DNA from: DATKNA01 sp035541595
Lineage (GTDB): Bacteria > Actinomycetota > Actinomycetes > Actinomycetales > Kineosporiaceae
Assembly: GCA_035541595.1 (NCBI GenBank)
Contig: DATKNA010000317.1
Span: 1 to 7,202 of the forward strand
DNA length: 7,202 nt
Direction: 5' to 3'
The notes beneath the pieces were generated by a model. The model searched no databases. It saw only the letters and a list, made by a program, of their open reading frames with translations, and was not told where the DNA came from. The position numbers were made by a program, and so were the translations under genes. Shown piece after piece: positions 5,829 to 7,202 of this stretch; position 1 is the stretch's first letter, and each line of letters opens with the position of its first letter.

Positions 5829-5842
5829 TAGCCTGCCGGGCG
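5829..5842 (+). promoter_or_regulatory. Candidate -10 element for ddl
   Basis: TAGCCT (5829-5834) fits TANNNT and lies 8 nt before ATG 5843, which predicts a leaderless or nearly leaderless mRNA. No Shine-Dalgarno precedes ATG 5843, ATG 5852 or ATG 5888. No good -35 is visible; the 11-bp repeat array ends 24 nt upstream of this hexamer. Confidence 0.4.
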
Positions 5843-7036
5843 ATGAACGCCATGCCGCGCTCCGAACCGCCCGCCGGGCCGTCGTCCATGACCCGCCGCT
5901 CGAGGAGCGCCTCGCTCCCGCCCTCGAGCCGCCGCCCGCGGGTCGCGGTCGTCTTCGGTGGCCGGTCCGGCGAGCATGCCATCAGCTGCATGACCGCGGC
6001 GAGCGTGCTGCGCGCCCTCGACCGATCGACCTACGACGTCGTGCCGATCGGCATCACGACCCGTGGCCGGTGGGTGCTCGCACCCGACGAGCCGGCTCGG
6101 TGGGAGCTCGCGGACGGCCGGCTGCCGGAGGTCGGCGACGACGAGGGGCCGACGGTGCTCGTGCCGCTGGAGGCGGGGTCACGGACGCTCACCGTGCTCG
6201 AGCCGGGGCAGGTCCCACGGGCCCTCGGCGAGGTCGACGTCGTGTTCCCGCTGCTGCACGGCCCGTTCGGCGAGGACGGCACCCTGCAGGGCCTGCTCGA
6301 GCTCGCCGACGTCCGCTACGTGGGGTCCGGGGTGCTGGCGAGTGCGGCCGGCATGGACAAGCACGTCATGAAGCTGCTGTTGGCCGCGCAGGGCATCCCC
6401 ATCGGCGACCACCTGCTCGTCACGGCGCGCCAATGGGAGCGCGACCCGGAGTCGGTCCGGGCGGACGTCGAGGAGCTCGGCTATCCGGTCTACGTCAAGC
6501 CGTCCCGGGCCGGGTCGAGCCTCGGGATCAGCCGGGTGAAGGGGCCCGCTGACCTGGACGCCGCGGTCGAGGCGGCTCGCCGGCACGACCCGAGGATCGT
6601 CGTCGAGGCCGAGATCGAGGGCCGAGAGATCGAGTGCGCGGTCCTCGAGTCGGCCGACGGCGGCCCGCCCGCCACCAGCCTGCCAGGTGAGATCGAGGTC
6701 GGGTCGGCGTACGAGTTCTACGACTTCGAGGCGAAGTACCTCTCCGGGGAGACGGTGCGGCTGAGCTGCCCGGCGGACCTTCCCGACGACGTGGTCCACC
6801 GGGTGCGGGACATCGCCGCGCGGACCTTCGAGGCGCTGGGCTGCGAGGGACTGGCCCGGGTGGACTTCTTCGTCCGGCCGGACGGATCGGTGCTGGTCAA
6901 CGAGATCAACACGATGCCCGGCTTCACGCCGATCTCGATGTACCCGCGGATGTGGCAGGCGACCGGCTTGTCGTACCCGGCACTGGTCGACCGGCTCCTC
7001 CAGCTCGCCCTGCACCGCCGGACGGGCCTGCGCTGA
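5843..7036 (+). CDS. ddl: D-alanine-D-alanine ligase (Ddl)
   Basis: Ddl joins two D-alanines using ATP; MurF adds the dipeptide to the peptidoglycan precursor. The protein has 397 residues from ATG 5843. The ATP-grasp ligase motifs are complete: VAVVFGGRSGEHAIS (Glu44), LLHGPFGEDGTLQG, GYPVYVKPSRAGSSLGIS (Lys219, Ser225), EAEIEGREIECAVLE, YEFYDFEAKYLSG (Lys298, Tyr299), LARVDFFV and LVNEINTMPGFTPISMYP with the metal-binding Glu and Asn. Glu44, Ser225 and Tyr299 correspond to the E. coli DdlB triad Glu15, Ser150 and Tyr216. Tyr299, rather than Phe, argues for D-Ala-D-Ala rather than D-Ala-D-Lac synthesis. About 30 Arg/Ser/Pro-rich residues precede the first strand; ATG 5852 and ATG 5888 are alternative starts that would shorten this tail. 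ATG 5843 is preferred for its distance from TAGCCT. The last 20 codons, including the stop, are repeated inverted at the window end. Confidence 0.96.
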   Translation: MNAMPRSEPPAGPSSMTRRSRSASLPPSSRRPRVAVVFGGRSGEHAISCMTAASVLRALDRSTYDVVPIGITTRGRWVLAPDEPARWELADGRLPEVGDDEGPTVLVPLEAGSRTLTVLEPGQVPRALGEVDVVFPLLHGPFGEDGTLQGLLELADVRYVGSGVLASAAGMDKHVMKLLLAAQGIPIGDHLLVTARQWERDPESVRADVEELGYPVYVKPSRAGSSLGISRVKGPADLDAAVEAARRHDPRIVVEAEIEGREIECAVLESADGGPPATSLPGEIEVGSAYEFYDFEAKYLSGETVRLSCPADLPDDVVHRVRDIAARTFEALGCEGLARVDFFVRPDGSVLVNEINTMPGFTPISMYPRMWQATGLSYPALVDRLLQLALHRRTGLR

Positions 7037-7052
7037 CCGCTCCCTCTCCTCG

Positions 7053-7125
7053 TGATCAAGGAATAGGTGGCGATCAAGGAATAGGTGGGCCACCTATTCC
7101 TTGATCGCCACCTATTCCTTGATCA
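7053..7125. terminator. 36-bp perfect hairpin built from an 18-nt double repeat; probable bidirectional terminator
   Basis: The core of the inverted repeat folds into a perfect 36-bp stem with one unpaired base (7089). Its left arm holds GATCAAGGAATAGGTGGC at 7054-7071 and a 17-nt copy at 7072-7088; the right arm holds the same pair inverted (7090-7106 and 7107-7124). The unit is about 50% GC, far below the rest of the window, which marks it as noncoding and possibly as an interspersed element. It begins 16 nt after the ddl stop, a natural terminator position, but lacks a T-tract. The duplicate structure also suits a palindromic repeat family. Confidence 0.5.
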
Positions 7126-7141
7126 CGAGGAGAGGGAGCGG

Positions 7142-7202
7142 TCAGCGAAGGCCCGTCCGGCGATGCAGGGCGAGCTCGAGGAGCCGGTCGACCAGTGCCG
7201 GG
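7142..7202 (-). CDS. 3' end of a second, inverted ddl copy (cut by window edge)
   Basis: Minus-strand codons from 7201 down to the stop at 7144-7142 encode the same 19 C-terminal residues as ddl, with one amino-acid change (Gln to Glu, CAG to GAG) and two silent third-base changes (CAC to CAT, CTG to CTT). The rest lies outside the window. If the region is real, a second ligase gene converges on the first; if it is a fold-back artefact, this feature does not exist in the genome. The sequence here cannot distinguish a functional paralogue from a short duplicated fragment. Confidence 0.5.
   Translation of the reverse strand, partial: PALVDRLLELALHRRTGLR

Larger units (their letters stand above)
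6976..7202. repeat. Near-perfect inverted repeat, 113-nt arms, reaching the window edge
   Basis: The sequence is symmetric about the single base 7089: position i pairs with 14178 minus i. Each arm is 113 nt and holds the last 20 codons of ddl, its stop and a 52-nt downstream segment. Only three pairs fail (7001/7177, 7015/7163 and 7030/7148), all in the coding part; the 52-nt noncoding part matches perfectly. The symmetry continues to the last base of the window, so the true repeat is probably longer. It may be a real inverted duplication or a fold-back artefact. Confidence 0.95.

Noticed and set aside
4988..5842. Upstream extension of the ddl frame
   Set aside because: It is antisense shadow of the PLP-enzyme gene and then crosses the noncoding 11-bp repeats; ddl motifs begin only after ATG 5843.
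6713..6748. Possible D-Ala-D-Lac (vancomycin-resistance type) ligase because of Phe in YEFYDFEAKY
   Set aside because: The specificity residue corresponding to E. coli DdlB Tyr216 is the Tyr after Lys (Tyr299), which is retained; the Phe lies elsewhere in the loop.
6179..7093. Long minus-strand open frame opposite ddl
   Set aside because: It is an antisense shadow, typical in very GC-rich genes, with Arg/Asp/Leu-rich composition and no recognisable motif. It also begins inside the terminal palindrome.
7053..7125. CRISPR-like array
   Set aside because: The four units are two direct plus two inverted copies with no spacers, which is a palindrome and not a repeat-spacer array.
6976..7202. Terminal inverted repeat of a transposon
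   Set aside because: The arms contain ddl coding sequence and abut with a one-base centre; there is no transposase and no target-site duplication visible.

Overview
The window comes from a very GC-rich genome (roughly 70% or more, with G/C at most third codon positions). Together with cofactor F420 biosynthesis (CofC/FbiD), an HU-like tail and the gene order, this points to a high-GC actinobacterium of the Frankia / Geodermatophilus / Pseudonocardia kind; genus cannot be fixed from sequence alone. The left edge falls inside a gene. The right edge falls inside a near-perfect inverted repeat, so the window may be a whole contig that broke at repeats.

Layout. (1) 1-252: the C-terminal tail of a protein cut by the left edge, probably the low-complexity tail of an actinobacterial HU nucleoid protein. 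(2) 334-1926: murA (first step of peptidoglycan precursor synthesis), then a small, divergent cold-shock-like protein. (3) 1988-2626, minus strand: cofC/fbiD (F420 biosynthesis). (4) 2783-4551: plsC and gpsA, a tight operon with 4-nt overlap that makes sn-glycerol 3-phosphate and acylates lysophosphatidate to phosphatidate. (5) 4496-5674, minus strand: a PLP-dependent cystathionine gamma-lyase/synthase whose 3' end overlaps gpsA. (6) 5843-7036: ddl, D-alanine-D-alanine ligase. (7) 6976-7202: an inverted repeat with 113-nt arms that mirrors the end of ddl and its downstream hairpin, so that the 3' end of a second ddl copy points back at the first.

The theme is envelope building: UDP-GlcNAc-enolpyruvate (MurA), the D-Ala-D-Ala dipeptide (Ddl), and phospholipid precursors (GpsA, PlsC), mixed with F420 and sulfur amino acid metabolism. 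The cofC-gpsA-ddl backbone downstream of an HU gene matches the arrangement known around hupB in mycobacteria and hupS in streptomycetes, so most of the window is ordinary conserved chromosome.

Two things stand out. First, genes that start a transcription unit (murA, csp-like, cofC, the PLP enzyme, ddl) lack a well-placed Shine-Dalgarno sequence and instead have a -10-like hexamer ending 6-8 nt before the start codon, the signature of leaderless transcripts; plsC and gpsA have strong Shine-Dalgarno sequences. Second, the right-hand palindrome is either a real inverted ddl duplication or a fold-back assembly/sequencing artefact. I found no mobile element, CRISPR array, tRNA, rRNA or defence system.
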